NCBI GenBank assembly: GCA_029237915.1
Contig: JAQWHD010000038.1
Location: forward strand, 1-64,000
DNA from: Thalassotalea sp.
Lineage (GTDB): Bacteria > Pseudomonadota > Gammaproteobacteria > Enterobacterales > Alteromonadaceae
Length of the DNA: 64,000 nt
Reading direction: 5' to 3'
Shown: in pieces, positions 10,133 to 22,429 of the stretch
Position numbering within the stretch: the stretch's first letter is position 1
How the letters are laid out: each line of letters starts with the position of its first letter
Position numbers and translations under genes: made by a program
The notes under the pieces: generated by a model
The model's database searches: none
Seen by the model: the letters and a program-made list of their open reading frames with translations, nothing else
What the model was told of the DNA's origin: nothing

Positions 10133-10848
10133 GATGTTTCCTTTTGTTGCTCAAGAATAAACGCGGCTAAATTCAAATCAGACGGTCGGGTAATTTTGAT
10201 ATTGTCTTCTCTTCCCTCAACCACAAAACTTTTAGCTCCCGATGCTTCAATCGCTGAAGCTTCATCGGTGATCGATACATTATTTTTAATCGCCGCTGTT
10301 AAGCAAGTTTGTAATTGTCGATGATTAAACATCTGCGGAGTTTGTGCATGCCAAAGGTTATCTCTATTTTCGGTATGCTGTATTTCACTAGTGTTAGTTG
10401 TGCGCTTCATTGTATCTCTAACTGGGGTAGCAAGTATTGCTCCTTGTTCATTAGCTATACAAAAAGTAATTAGTCGGTCAATATCCTGGTGTGTAATACA
10501 AGGACGAGCGGCATCATGAACCAAAACCCACTTAGCGTCATTAACATGTTGTAAACCGGCAAGTACCGAATCACTTCGCTCTTTCCCACCAACAACATTG
10601 ATAACTCTTGGATCACTTGCGATCGGTAAAAGTTTAAATACAGCGTCATGTTCGGCAAGAGCTACGATGACTTGGTTAATTTGTGGATGCGATAATAAAC
10701 GCTTGATGGTGTGTTCTATAATGCAAACATCATCTATCTTTAAATATTGTTTTGGACAATCACTTTGCATTCGTTTGCCAATGCCAGCAGCTGGAACTAC
10801 AACAGAGAATTTAGCTGTTGCGGAGCTTATATCCGATTTATTCGTCAT
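10123..10848 (-). CDS. ispD: 2-C-methyl-D-erythritol 4-phosphate cytidylyltransferase
   Basis: IspD transfers CMP to methylerythritol phosphate in the MEP pathway. The 241-residue protein has the nucleotide-binding [11 protein letters not shown] with PKQYL just after, then [10 protein letters not shown] and [11 protein letters not shown]. It overlaps ftsB upstream by 11 bp and ispF downstream by 10 bp. The ftsB-ispD-ispF order is typical of gammaproteobacteria. Confidence 0.97.
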   Translation of the reverse strand: MTNKSDISSATAKFSVVVPAAGIGKRMQSDCPKQYLKIDDVCIIEHTIKRLLSHPQINQVIVALAEHDAVFKLLPIASDPRVINVVGGKERSDSVLAGLQHVNDAKWVLVHDAARPCITHQDIDRLITFCIANEQGAILATPVRDTMKRTTNTSEIQHTENRDNLWHAQTPQMFNHRQLQTCLTAAIKNNVSITDEASAIEASGAKSFVVEGREDNIKITRPSDLNLAAFILEQQKETSCV

Positions 10849-11116
10849 TGGGGATCACACGGAAAAAAGTTTCATCTTCTTTGATCATACCTAGCTCATT
10901 CCTTGCTCTTTCTTCAACCGCTTGCAAGCCATTTTTAAGATCGTCAATATCAGCATAAATTAATTTATTGCGCTGCTGAAGTTTGTCATTTTGAGTAAGT
11001 TGCAAAGCGACATTTTCTTTTAATACAAAATAATCTGGCACACTGTTTTTACCAAACCACAGACGATACTGTAGTAAAACTAAAAACATTATTAGGATGA
11101 CCGTTATTATCCGCAT
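10838..11116 (-). CDS. ftsB: Cell division protein FtsB
   Basis: FtsB is a small bitopic divisome protein that forms a complex with FtsL and FtsQ. The 92-residue product has one N-terminal membrane segment (IITVILIMFLVLLQYRLWF) followed by a periplasmic coiled coil with heptad spacing (about residues 30-70) and the family tail GMIKEDETFFRVI. It is the first gene of the operon that runs to rpoS; its promoter should lie in the 95-bp gap upstream. Confidence 0.95.
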   Translation of the reverse strand: MRIITVILIMFLVLLQYRLWFGKNSVPDYFVLKENVALQLTQNDKLQQRNKLIYADIDDLKNGLQAVEERARNELGMIKEDETFFRVIPNDE

Positions 11117-11211
11117 GATTAAGAATACTTTTATTTATTATAATTTATAGAAGCGAGTATACACTGCTATTGTTTATATCAATTAATGAACTTGGTATTA
11201 TTCTATTCTAT

Positions 11212-11874
11212 TTAAAAAGCGCTAACATTTAAAGGGATAGGTGCGCGTAAATTACGCCAATTGATCTGGCAAGACAGTAAAAGCTCTCTTAAGGACAAAG
11301 TTATTGGCCCAGTTTTCGTATTCCCTCGCCATTGATGCCCACTACAAGCTGCAGTTAATACTTTTTTATTAGGCTTTAATAAGGTGATATTTGTGTCAGC
11401 GTTCATAATTTCTTGCTGATAATTAAACCAACCACAGTAATTGCTTCTAAACCGAGCTTTCTCAATATCGATTCGATCAACACAATCGATAATGATCCTT
11501 GATGAGGCACCATTAGTGATCAAGACAGGAATAACCAAACCTAACACCGGCGGATTTTTTTGGTACCAAGTTTGAATTTCGCTTACTGCTTGCTCTGCAA
11601 TAGGTATTTGCTTTGCTTGTTTCATCGTCCAGCTAGCATTTTGTAGATCGAGTAACAACGGCGAATCAATCGCTAACATTGAGCCTGCGGTGCGCTTAAT
11701 ATAATGCGTTAAACTTTTTAATCTATTTTGAATTTGTTTTATATCGCTAAAATTCGTATTCGCTAAAATCATTACCTCGCGTTCATACATAGCATTACAC
11801 AGCTCAGAGAACTGCGTGGTTTGCAAAGATGATTGTGAAAGTAAGTCGTGTGGCATATAAGAAACATTAAACAA
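11212..11874 (-). CDS. Hypothetical protein, 220 residues
   Basis: I do not recognise a family. The protein is soluble-looking: no signal peptide and no strong membrane segment, although residues about 110-120 (VLGLVIPVLIT) are hydrophobic. The C-terminal half contains paired cysteines at NYCGW and AACSGHQWRG and ends in a Leu-rich stretch. The start may be Met7 rather than Met1. It is transcribed in the same direction as eno upstream and ftsB downstream. It lies beyond the eno terminator, so it probably has its own promoter. Confidence 0.7.
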   Translation of the reverse strand: MFNVSYMPHDLLSQSSLQTTQFSELCNAMYEREVMILANTNFSDIKQIQNRLKSLTHYIKRTAGSMLAIDSPLLLDLQNASWTMKQAKQIPIAEQAVSEIQTWYQKNPPVLGLVIPVLITNGASSRIIIDCVDRIDIEKARFRSNYCGWFNYQQEIMNADTNITLLKPNKKVLTAACSGHQWRGNTKTGPITLSLRELLLSCQINWRNLRAPIPLNVSAF

Positions 11875-11904
11875 AAATTAATCAATATGGTTAAATAATA
11901 ACAT

Positions 11905-11935
11905 AAAAAAAGCCACTTCAAAGAGTGGCCTTTAT
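11905..11935 (-). terminator. eno terminator
   Basis: The stem GCCACT/AGTGGC (11912-11917, 11924-11929) is followed on the minus strand by a T7 run. It lies 45 bp after the eno stop codon. Confidence 0.8.
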
Positions 11936-11974
11936 AATTTTATGTTTTTAGTCAAACAGTTGTAAGATTAAAGC

Positions 11975-13288
<1,314 letters not shown>

Positions 13289-13459
13289 TTATTTTAAATA
13301 ACTAACTTTTAAATTAACGAACTGTATATATTGGCTCTATCTTAAATTGAAAAAACATAAAAATCTTTTAAATATTGCATGTTGCAACAATGTTTTTTTT
13401 CACAATTGAGATCACTTTTTTGTATTTCAATTTAATTTTAATAAAGCAGTAAAAATAAT

Positions 13460-13486
13460 AAAGCCGCACAAGATTGTGCGGCTTTA
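13460..13486 (-). terminator. pyrG terminator
   Basis: Perfect 12-bp arms AAAGCCGCACAA/TTGTGCGGCTTT (13460-13471, 13474-13485) enclose a 2-base centre, just after the pyrG stop on the minus strand. The following minus-strand bases are AT-rich. Confidence 0.8.
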
Positions 13487-13495
13487 TAGATTGGA

Positions 13496-15154
<1,659 letters not shown>

Positions 15155-15307
15155 TTAATAGAAAATTGTGCTTGCTAACAGCGTAGCAGGACGGGGCGCA
15201 ATTGTAGCAAAAACAGACACGAACGACAATAAGGAATTAACCATTCCAGTTAAGATTATGCTATAAACTAATTAGTTTAAGGTTAGGCAACACTAAAGCG
15301 AGAAAAT

Positions 15308-15724
15308 ATGTTTTATCAACAACACGTTATGATCAAAGCTAAGAGTAGAGGATTTCACTTAATTACTGATGATATTCTCACTCAATTAACAGCCATCGCT
15401 AAAGTTGAAACTGGATTGCTGCATTTATTTTTACAACATAGCTCTGCTTCAATAACCATCAATGAGAATGCTGACCCCACTGTTCGTTATGATATGGAAC
15501 AACACTTTAATCGTTTTGTACCCGAAAATGCGCCCTACTATCAACACGATTATGAAGGCCCTGATGACATGCCTGCGCATATTAAAAGTTCAGTATTAGG
15601 TTGCCAACTTACTATTCCTATCACGAATGGTCAGCTGGCACTTGGCACCTGGCAAGGTATCTATTTAGGTGAGCATCGAGACTCAGCTTCTGCAAGAAGG
15701 CTCATTGCGACCATTCAAAGTTAA
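15308..15724 (+). CDS. yjbQ: YjbQ family protein (UPF0047)
   Basis: A single-domain protein of 138 residues in the YjbQ/UPF0047 family. Some members show weak thiamine-phosphate synthase activity; the physiological role is unclear. Visible signatures are [23 protein letters not shown] (motif HSSAS...NENADP) and the C-terminal [13 protein letters not shown], where His/Glu residues line the putative active site. Its stop overlaps the stop of the convergent gene by 4 bp through the palindrome TTAA. Confidence 0.9.
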   Translation: MFYQQHVMIKAKSRGFHLITDDILTQLTAIAKVETGLLHLFLQHSSASITINENADPTVRYDMEQHFNRFVPENAPYYQHDYEGPDDMPAHIKSSVLGCQLTIPITNGQLALGTWQGIYLGEHRDSASARRLIATIQS

Positions 15725-16905
15725 GGCTTACTAACTTCATCAACTGTATCTAAGTCACCTTGGCTATTCCCAATTTCAGGCAGAAAATACATTAAGTGTT
15801 GATGAAACCTTAAGGTAATCGTATCTTTTTCTTGCGAGTAATCTAATGCCATACAAAGCTCCTTTAGTACATGAGTTAGATGATTAACAAAACGTCCATA
15901 ACCGCGTCGATTGGTATCAGAGTTAGTAGCAATAAAGACAAGTTTAATACTATCAACCAAGTTTTTACTATCCCACTGACTTACATAAAGTCCGCCACTG
16001 CCATTAGGCTTGAATCCTAAATTTATTATTTCACCTTGAGGTAATACATAGTCTTCATTATCTTGACGGATAATCGGCACCTTGCCATTGGCCACTAATG
16101 CTAATTGGTTTAAGTTATAGTCTTTGGCTATTTTTACAAATAAATCACTTACATAGGTATATAACGGATTATATGGGTCTTCGGCGGTTTCATCAATTTC
16201 ACAACCTTGTAAAAGCAACTTCGTTATTGGCAAGCTTGCCACCGCAAAAGTCATATTATTATTGCCCTCAGGTAATAGCATTGCTTGCTGCTGATAGCGA
16301 GTAGTTATTTGTCTAAAACCGTGAGTGATAGTTTTTTTATGACCTTTCGCATTAGCAAAAATATCATAAGTTAAATGCTGATGATCGCGCACTTTAAATG
16401 ATCCTAGATCCAAGTGAATGCGTTTAGCAAATGCATCCATCAAACGACTCACCTGTTGATGAAATTGTGGCGCTTGATCTCTTATTTCATCTCCTGTAGC
16501 CAAAAATAATAGTGAAATTTTATCTGCCAGTAAATCTGGATTAAAAAATGTCCTTAAACCAGTATGTACTTTAGGGTTATACATAAACAACAATTGTTGT
16601 TCAGTTTCCAGAACTTGCTGCTCTTCTGCATACATCACTCTTACTAATTTATTCTTGGCAATAAAACTTACATTAGATAACTCAAACTGCTCGCATAAAT
16701 CAAAAAAAACATGACTTAATTGACGATAAAAATCAGCAAAGAGCACACCTGATCTATCATCTTTGGTTACCAATTCTAATAACGTTGAGCTTGGTTTAAA
16801 CTCGACTAATAAATATTGATTTTCTCGGGCATTACTCGGCACATAAACTTTATGCGCGGCGCTTCTTTTACGGATTAAATTGACTCTAGAATTGAGCTTT
16901 AACAT
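15721..16905 (-). CDS. Conserved hypothetical protein, 394 residues (possibly DUF3083)
   Basis: A cytoplasmic-looking protein with no signal peptide or membrane segments. It looks like an internal duplication: both halves contain a stretch ending in [10 protein letters not shown]- or LLFLATGDE-type beta strands followed by a helix (residues about 130-165 and 320-355). I think it matches the family DUF3083 of Shewanella and relatives, from memory only. The start has AGGAG-like bases (AAAGGAG) upstream on the minus strand. It is monocistronic and convergent with yjbQ. Function unknown. Confidence 0.75.
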   Translation of the reverse strand: MLKLNSRVNLIRKRSAAHKVYVPSNARENQYLLVEFKPSSTLLELVTKDDRSGVLFADFYRQLSHVFFDLCEQFELSNVSFIAKNKLVRVMYAEEQQVLETEQQLLFMYNPKVHTGLRTFFNPDLLADKISLLFLATGDEIRDQAPQFHQQVSRLMDAFAKRIHLDLGSFKVRDHQHLTYDIFANAKGHKKTITHGFRQITTRYQQQAMLLPEGNNNMTFAVASLPITKLLLQGCEIDETAEDPYNPLYTYVSDLFVKIAKDYNLNQLALVANGKVPIIRQDNEDYVLPQGEIINLGFKPNGSGGLYVSQWDSKNLVDSIKLVFIATNSDTNRRGYGRFVNHLTHVLKELCMALDYSQEKDTITLRFHQHLMYFLPEIGNSQGDLDTVDEVSKP

Positions 16906-17045
16906 AACATTACTCCTTTATATATTTGCTATAAGGGTAATGTTTGTTTATGACTTATTTATGACGTTAGTATTAAGCTTTGATTGCGGAAATATTTGGG
17001 CTAGATTTAACTTAGGTTTGTAGACTGTACACTAGGTTAAGTGCA

Positions 17046-17072
17046 GTGCAGTTATTCAAAGATTAACTGCAC
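17046..17072. repeat. 9-bp inverted repeat
   Basis: GTGCAGTTA and TAACTGCAC flank a 9-base loop between two minus-strand genes. There is no T-run on either side, so it is not a typical intrinsic terminator. It may be an operator or processed 3' end. Confidence 0.4.
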
Positions 17073-17104
17073 AGATTACTTTAGGATATAAAAACGGTTA
17101 AAAA

Positions 17105-17248
17105 TTATAACACCAACATTAAAATAACAATGGCCGGCACGACAATAAACACAGTATATAAAAAAACATTGTCTGATAATTTCGGTTCTTTGTTCGTCGC
17201 TTTATGCTTTACTGGCTTTTTCTTAGGTTTTCTTATTTTTTGAGTCAT
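17105..17248 (-). CDS. Small basic single-pass membrane protein, 47 residues
   Basis: This small ORF has a good ribosome binding site (AAGGAA, 7 bases before the ATG). It encodes a strongly basic N-terminus (MTQKIRKPKKKPVKHKATN), a short polar linker and one C-terminal membrane segment (VFLYTVFIVVPAIVILMLVL). The topology should be N-in with only the membrane anchor following. The layout of SD, start and composition argues for a real gene. No family recognised. It lies between the secreted hypothetical gene and the 394-residue hypothetical gene, on the same strand. Confidence 0.6.
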   Translation of the reverse strand: MTQKIRKPKKKPVKHKATNKEPKLSDNVFLYTVFIVVPAIVILMLVL

Positions 17249-17311
17249 AACAATTTCCTTTTTATAATATTTTATAACAGACAGAACAGCTACTTAGCAA
17301 CTAATATAGTA

Positions 17312-17923
17312 TTAATCTTTATAACCCCATGGCGCTTTCGGTGGCGTGATTTCTTTAGTCAAATCAAAATCAACTCTAAATTCTCGCCCTTGCCTTATCA
17401 TTCTGTAAGTAAATACTTGCGGATAAACATACATTTGCCATGTATTACCATTAGATTGCGGAATACCTAAACTTACGAATAACTCTTTTGAGTACTGATC
17501 AGCAGGAAATGACTGCACTTGTGCCCAACCAGCATCAAGAGTATGACCACCATACATAGTTGATTTATCACTGCTACCATCTTTATGGCGGTGATCATGT
17601 TTTAACGATAAACCACTCCCAGTTTTTGTGATGATCCAAGTACGAGACGAGTCTTCACCAACATGAAAAGGTATTTGTAATTCACTATCGCTACATTTGC
17701 GCACATGCATAATTAATGCTTTATTACTAAAGCTACTTGACGGTGCATTATCTACGGTTACTTTGCCCGCAAACGCTTTACCGCAATATTGTTTAATATT
17801 ATTAAAGTATGCATCATGTGTTGCAATAGATACTAACCCAGCTTCATTAGCTAGAGCCGTTTGGCTCAAGACTAGTAAGCCGAACACACTGGTTTTAATT
17901 AAACTTTTAACTGCTAAAAACAT
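17312..17923 (-). CDS. Secreted hypothetical protein with HDHRHKDG motif
   Basis: A 203-residue protein with a clear signal peptide (hydrophobic core FGLLVLSQ, cleavage after ALA-N). The mature part has two cysteines (QYCGKAF, RKCSDSE), probably a disulfide in the periplasm. It also has a striking His-rich segment LSLKHDHRHKDGSSDKSTMYGG (motif LKHDHRHKDG), and I recall similar motifs in uncharacterised proteobacterial proteins. It is followed by the small membrane protein gene and preceded by mazG, all on the minus strand. Metal binding is possible but is inference. Confidence 0.75.
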   Translation of the reverse strand: MFLAVKSLIKTSVFGLLVLSQTALANEAGLVSIATHDAYFNNIKQYCGKAFAGKVTVDNAPSSSFSNKALIMHVRKCSDSELQIPFHVGEDSSRTWIITKTGSGLSLKHDHRHKDGSSDKSTMYGGHTLDAGWAQVQSFPADQYSKELFVSLGIPQSNGNTWQMYVYPQVFTYRMIRQGREFRVDFDLTKEITPPKAPWGYKD

Positions 17924-17950
17924 GATTTTTCCTTTCCTAAAATAAATGGT

Positions 17951-18745
17951 TTATTGTGCTTTAGCTGTTAGCCAAAGCGACTCTAAATATTCGATAGTCG
18001 ATTTTTTAATATCAAGTTCATTATCAAAATGATGCTGTTCAATAAATTGAAAGCGTTTGGTAAATTTACGACTCGCTTGGCGCAATAACTGTTCAGGATC
18101 TTGCTTGGCATGACGTGCTAAGTTAACCACAGCAAAGAGTAAATCACCGATTTCCTCATTGACTAAATCCGCATCGATGGTATCCGCGTTAAGCTCAGCT
18201 TCAACCTCTTCTATCTCTTCTTTAACCTTAGCCAGCACATCATTAATATTATCCCAATCAAAGCCAATATGGGCACAGCGTTTTTGAATTTTAGCCGCTT
18301 GCGATAATGCCGGCAGTGCGTTTGGAATATCGTCTAGCACACTGCGTTGCTGATTTTTAGCAAGGCGCTCTTGCGCTTTTTCGTTTTCCCAATTAACTAA
18401 CACGTGATCTACATCGGTAACTTGTTCTTGGGCAAAGACATGAGGGTGACGACGAATAAGCTTTTCACAAATAGCTTCGACAACATCGCTAAAGTCGAAT
18501 TTATTTTGCTCTTGTCCTAAACGTGCATAAAATACAATTTGAAATAACAAATCACCGAGCTCTTTCTCTAGCTCTTGGTAATCGTTGGTTTCAATCGCTT
18601 CAGCAACTTCAAAGGCTTCTTCGAGAGTATGAGGTACTATTGATTTAAAGTTTTGCTTTAAATCCCAAGGGCAACCTTGCTCTGGATCTCGAAGTAGGCT
18701 CATGATCCAAACTAATTTATCAATTGATGCTGGTGCGTCTTTCAT
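17951..18745 (-). CDS. mazG: Nucleoside triphosphate pyrophosphohydrolase MazG
   Basis: MazG hydrolyses (d)NTPs to monophosphates and can lower ppGpp levels. The 264-residue protein has the two MazG repeats: an N-terminal one with CPWDLKQ and EELGDLLFQIVFYARL (Glu/Asp metal ligands), and a C-terminal one with KEEIEEVEAEL and EEIGDLLFAVVNLARH. It starts 16 bp after relA on the same strand. The relA-mazG pairing is conserved and fits a shared role in the stringent response. Confidence 0.97.
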   Translation of the reverse strand: MKDAPASIDKLVWIMSLLRDPEQGCPWDLKQNFKSIVPHTLEEAFEVAEAIETNDYQELEKELGDLLFQIVFYARLGQEQNKFDFSDVVEAICEKLIRRHPHVFAQEQVTDVDHVLVNWENEKAQERLAKNQQRSVLDDIPNALPALSQAAKIQKRCAHIGFDWDNINDVLAKVKEEIEEVEAELNADTIDADLVNEEIGDLLFAVVNLARHAKQDPEQLLRQASRKFTKRFQFIEQHHFDNELDIKKSTIEYLESLWLTAKAQ

Positions 18746-18761
18746 GGCTATTATTACCTAA

Positions 18762-20960
18762 TTAACTGCGGATACGGGCAACACTTAGGATCTCATCGAT
18801 TTGATCAATTTTATTGATTAACCTGTCGAGTATTTCATTGTTGGCGACTTCTAGTTTGAATTCCATAATATACAAATGATTTTTTTGATCTAAGCGTGAC
18901 GACATATCAAGAACATTGGTTTTTTCGTTAGCAATTATCGTGGTTACATCGCGTAATAAACCTTGGCGATCGCCAGCTGTAATTTGCAAAGCTGCTTGAT
19001 ATACATGGCGATGCTTATTGCCCCATTGCACTTCAACCAAACGTTCTGGTGATTGCGATAGTAAGTTCTGTAATTGGTCACAATCTTTTCGATGAATAGA
19101 AATCCCACGACCCTGAGTAATAAAACCTTCGATGTTATCACCAGGGACTGGTTGACAACATTTAGCCATATGAGTCAATAAATTACCGACGCCTGAGACC
19201 GTAATACCGTTGTTATCTACGTGTTGTTTTTCGGCTTGCTGGCGGATAACAAGTTTAGGATCGATTTCAGCGACTGGTTTAGACTTTTCGAGTTCAAACT
19301 GTAATTGGTTCACTACTTGAGCAAGTTTAACCGCGCCATTACCAATCGCGGCGTGAAGCTCGGTCATGCTGTTCGAGTTAAAGCGTTTAAACATTGCAGG
19401 CGTTATTGTTACCTCACTTAAACCAAGGCGCTGTACTTCACTCTCTAATTGCTCTTTACCTGTTTGTATGTGTTTATCTTTATCTAATAACTTAAAGAAG
19501 TGCTGTACTTTAGAACGCGCTCGAGCGGTAAAAATATAGCCTAAATTTGGGTTTAACCAATCGCGCCCAGGCTTACTATTTTTACCTGTTAATATTTCTA
19601 ACTGCTCACCCGTTTTAAGCTTGTAGGTAAAGGGAACTATTCGACCATCAACTTTGGCACCGGTACAGCGATTGCCTACATTAGAATGGATGTAATAGGC
19701 GAAATCGAGTGGCGTAGAGCCATTAGGTAAGTCAATCACATCGCCATTAGGGGTAAATACATAAATTCTGTCTTCAAATACTTCATTACGCAGTTCATCT
19801 ACTAATTCATCAGAATCACTAACATCTTCTTGCCACTGCAAGAGTTTACGTAGCCAATTGATCTTTTCATCAAAACCGCCAACTTTACCCGAGGCAGACC
19901 CTTCTTTATAACGCCAATGGGCAGCAACACCTAGCTCAGCATCATCATCCATTTGTTTAGTACGTATTTGTATTTCAACCGACTTGCCGTCAGGTCCAAG
20001 TACCACGGTATGAATAGATTGATAACCATTAGGCTTTGGCGTGGCAACGTAATCATCAAATTCACTTGGTAAGTGTTTCCAATTAGTATGCACAATACCT
20101 AGAGCCCCGTAACAGTCTTGTAATTTATCTACAACAATGCGCATTGCTCGCACATCATACAACTGCGTAAAGTCGAGTGACTTTTGTTGCATTTTTTTCC
20201 AGATACTATAAATGTGCTTAGGACGACCGTAAACTTTGCCCTTAATGTCTAATTCATCCAGTTTATCTTGGATCGATTGCACAAAATTAAGCATATATTG
20301 TTCACGATCGAGACGTTTTTCATCGAGTAACTTGGCTATATTTTTGTAAGTAACTGGGTGTAAATAACGAAACGAAATATCTTCAAGCTCCCACTTCAGC
20401 TGGCCAATACCTAAGCGGTTGGCAAGTGGCGCATAAATGGCAACAGTTTCTTTAGCGGCTAATACACGGGTTTCTTCATCAGCATCTTTAACTTCAATTA
20501 AGTTACATACACGCTCTGCAAGTTTAATAACAACAGCACGAACATCTTCCACCATAGAAAGTAACATGCGACGTAAGTTATCTATTTGGCCACTGGCAAA
20601 TTTTGTACCGCTTGGTTGCTGCAGACTTCTGATGGCATCCATTTGGTGAACGCCCTTAACCAAGGTAAAAATAGCCTTACCATAATTTTCTTCAATACTA
20701 TCTAAGGCAACAGCTTCGCTTTCAATAAGAGGCACTAGCATAGCTGCGCATAAAGACTCTCTATCTAAGTTTAAGCTCGAAAGAATTTCGACCATTTCTA
20801 GCGACTTTTTTTCAGCGGCTAAATTAGTAGCAAAAACATCTTTTAATGAATTCCACAATGCTTCTATTGCCTGGCTTTTATGTGCCGACAAATCTAAATC
20901 GGCTAACCAATTCTCAAAACTCTCTGACGACATTTGGTGAGACTTTCTCACTGATACCAT
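18762..20960 (-). CDS. relA: (p)ppGpp synthetase RelA
   Basis: RelA is the ribosome-associated alarmone synthetase activated by uncharged tRNA. The 732-residue protein has a degenerate HD domain at the N-terminus (the His-Asp pair is not intact, as is normal for RelA). The synthetase domain carries YDVRAMRIVVD and PKPNGYQSIHT, and is followed by TGS (VFTPNGDVIDLPNGSTPLDFAY), a Cys-containing zinc-finger region (HMAKCCQPVPGD) and a C-terminal ACT/RRM domain. The MVSVRK start agrees with the E. coli protein. Confidence 0.97.
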   Translation of the reverse strand: MVSVRKSHQMSSESFENWLADLDLSAHKSQAIEALWNSLKDVFATNLAAEKKSLEMVEILSSLNLDRESLCAAMLVPLIESEAVALDSIEENYGKAIFTLVKGVHQMDAIRSLQQPSGTKFASGQIDNLRRMLLSMVEDVRAVVIKLAERVCNLIEVKDADEETRVLAAKETVAIYAPLANRLGIGQLKWELEDISFRYLHPVTYKNIAKLLDEKRLDREQYMLNFVQSIQDKLDELDIKGKVYGRPKHIYSIWKKMQQKSLDFTQLYDVRAMRIVVDKLQDCYGALGIVHTNWKHLPSEFDDYVATPKPNGYQSIHTVVLGPDGKSVEIQIRTKQMDDDAELGVAAHWRYKEGSASGKVGGFDEKINWLRKLLQWQEDVSDSDELVDELRNEVFEDRIYVFTPNGDVIDLPNGSTPLDFAYYIHSNVGNRCTGAKVDGRIVPFTYKLKTGEQLEILTGKNSKPGRDWLNPNLGYIFTARARSKVQHFFKLLDKDKHIQTGKEQLESEVQRLGLSEVTITPAMFKRFNSNSMTELHAAIGNGAVKLAQVVNQLQFELEKSKPVAEIDPKLVIRQQAEKQHVDNNGITVSGVGNLLTHMAKCCQPVPGDNIEGFITQGRGISIHRKDCDQLQNLLSQSPERLVEVQWGNKHRHVYQAALQITAGDRQGLLRDVTTIIANEKTNVLDMSSRLDQKNHLYIMEFKLEVANNEILDRLINKIDQIDEILSVARIRS

Positions 20961-21020
20961 GTTGTTACCTATTCTAAACTTTAATTTTTAAACTACATAT
21001 TCGAACCATTTTGTCCGAAT

Positions 21021-22343
21021 TTACTTACGGGTAAAAAGTGCCATGGTTTCAACATGGCGAGTTTGTGCAAACATATCCATTAAGCCTAACTTATCCAATG
21101 TATAACCTACATCAATTAGGACTTTAGCATCCCTGGCCATAGTGGCCGGATCGCATGATATATAGAGTACAGTTTTAATATTTAGTTCGACAATATTTTT
21201 TACTGCATTTAATGCCCCTGCTCTAGCCGGATCGAGCAACACTTTGTTAACACTGCTATTAAACCAAGGCCACTGGGCTTGTTCAGCATTTAAATCTGCT
21301 TGAAAAAACTGAGTATTGTGCAAGTCATTTATCTGACTATTCAGTCCTGCTCGTTCAACCATAGCATCAATACCTTCAACACCTATCACTGCATTGACTT
21401 GCTTGGCGATTGGTAAACTAAAATTACCTAAACCGCAGAATAAATCTAAAATATTATCAACAGCTGATAGCTCTAACCATTGGCAAGCTTGAGTGATCAT
21501 TTGCTGATTTAAATTGGCATTTACCTGCACAAAATCTGTTTCACTGAATGTAAATTTACAGTCATCTAGTTGATAAGTTAAGGCCTCGGTAGGTTCGTTA
21601 TCTAGATCAACAATGCTTTGTTCATTTTGCAATACCAACTCATACGTTTTTGTTTTGGCAAAATCAGTCAGTATTTGCCTATCTTTTTTAGTTAACTTAC
21701 TGGTATGACGAAAAATAGCCCTTGGCTTATCTGCGGCAATCACTTCAATATGAGAAATGGCTTTCTTAGTCGGTAATAAATTAATGAGTCGAGTAAATTC
21801 AGGAAATTCTTCATTAAACGTATCAGTTAAAATTGGACATGACTTTATTGGCGTTAATGTATTAGAGCTTTTTTGTCTAAAACCGACAATAGCCTGTGCG
21901 TGCTTATTATATTGCACGCCAATACGAGCCTTGCGGCGATAGCCTATCGCTGATGAAATTAATGGTGCCTGCCAAGGTAAGTCAACAAGTTGGGCATTAC
22001 GGCGAAATAGCTCTGCTACCTTATTTTGTTTATAAGATAATTGCGCATCTATTTGCATATGTTGTAAATCACACCCACCACATTGGTAGAAATGTTTGCA
22101 TTCTGGTTGCACTCTTTGGGGAGATAAACTTGATAATTTTATAATTTTAGCGCGCAGATATTTAGATTTCTCTTCTATGACTTTTACTTCAACTCGTTCG
22201 TTTGGTAGTGCGCCGCTAACAAAAACTGGTTTGTTATTAAACTTTGCCACACCATCACCATTGATATCTAAGCGTTCAATATCTATAGTAAAGGTCTGAT
22301 TCAAATTGTTTTTTTTAGTACTAGGTTTATAAAAATTAGCCAT
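21021..22343 (-). CDS. rlmD: 23S rRNA (uracil(1939)-C(5))-methyltransferase RlmD
   Basis: RlmD methylates U1939 of 23S rRNA with SAM. It has an N-terminal TRAM domain, a 4Fe-4S cluster motif (CKHFYQCGGC plus a later SCP), the SAM motif NILDLFCGLGNFSLP and the catalytic Cys in YISCDPATMARD. I chose the ATG at 22343 (MANFYKP, similar to the E. coli start) over the upstream TTG at 22364. Product about 440 residues. It is divergent from barA, as in relatives, and 60 bp upstream of relA. Confidence 0.95.
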   Translation of the reverse strand: MANFYKPSTKKNNLNQTFTIDIERLDINGDGVAKFNNKPVFVSGALPNERVEVKVIEEKSKYLRAKIIKLSSLSPQRVQPECKHFYQCGGCDLQHMQIDAQLSYKQNKVAELFRRNAQLVDLPWQAPLISSAIGYRRKARIGVQYNKHAQAIVGFRQKSSNTLTPIKSCPILTDTFNEEFPEFTRLINLLPTKKAISHIEVIAADKPRAIFRHTSKLTKKDRQILTDFAKTKTYELVLQNEQSIVDLDNEPTEALTYQLDDCKFTFSETDFVQVNANLNQQMITQACQWLELSAVDNILDLFCGLGNFSLPIAKQVNAVIGVEGIDAMVERAGLNSQINDLHNTQFFQADLNAEQAQWPWFNSSVNKVLLDPARAGALNAVKNIVELNIKTVLYISCDPATMARDAKVLIDVGYTLDKLGLMDMFAQTRHVETMALFTRK

Positions 22344-22429
22344 TAATGTTTTGACCTTAGACAAGCATATGCGATGATGATATTTACACTGAACAATTAT
22401 TCAATAATAACACGGATTTGCACTCAAAG

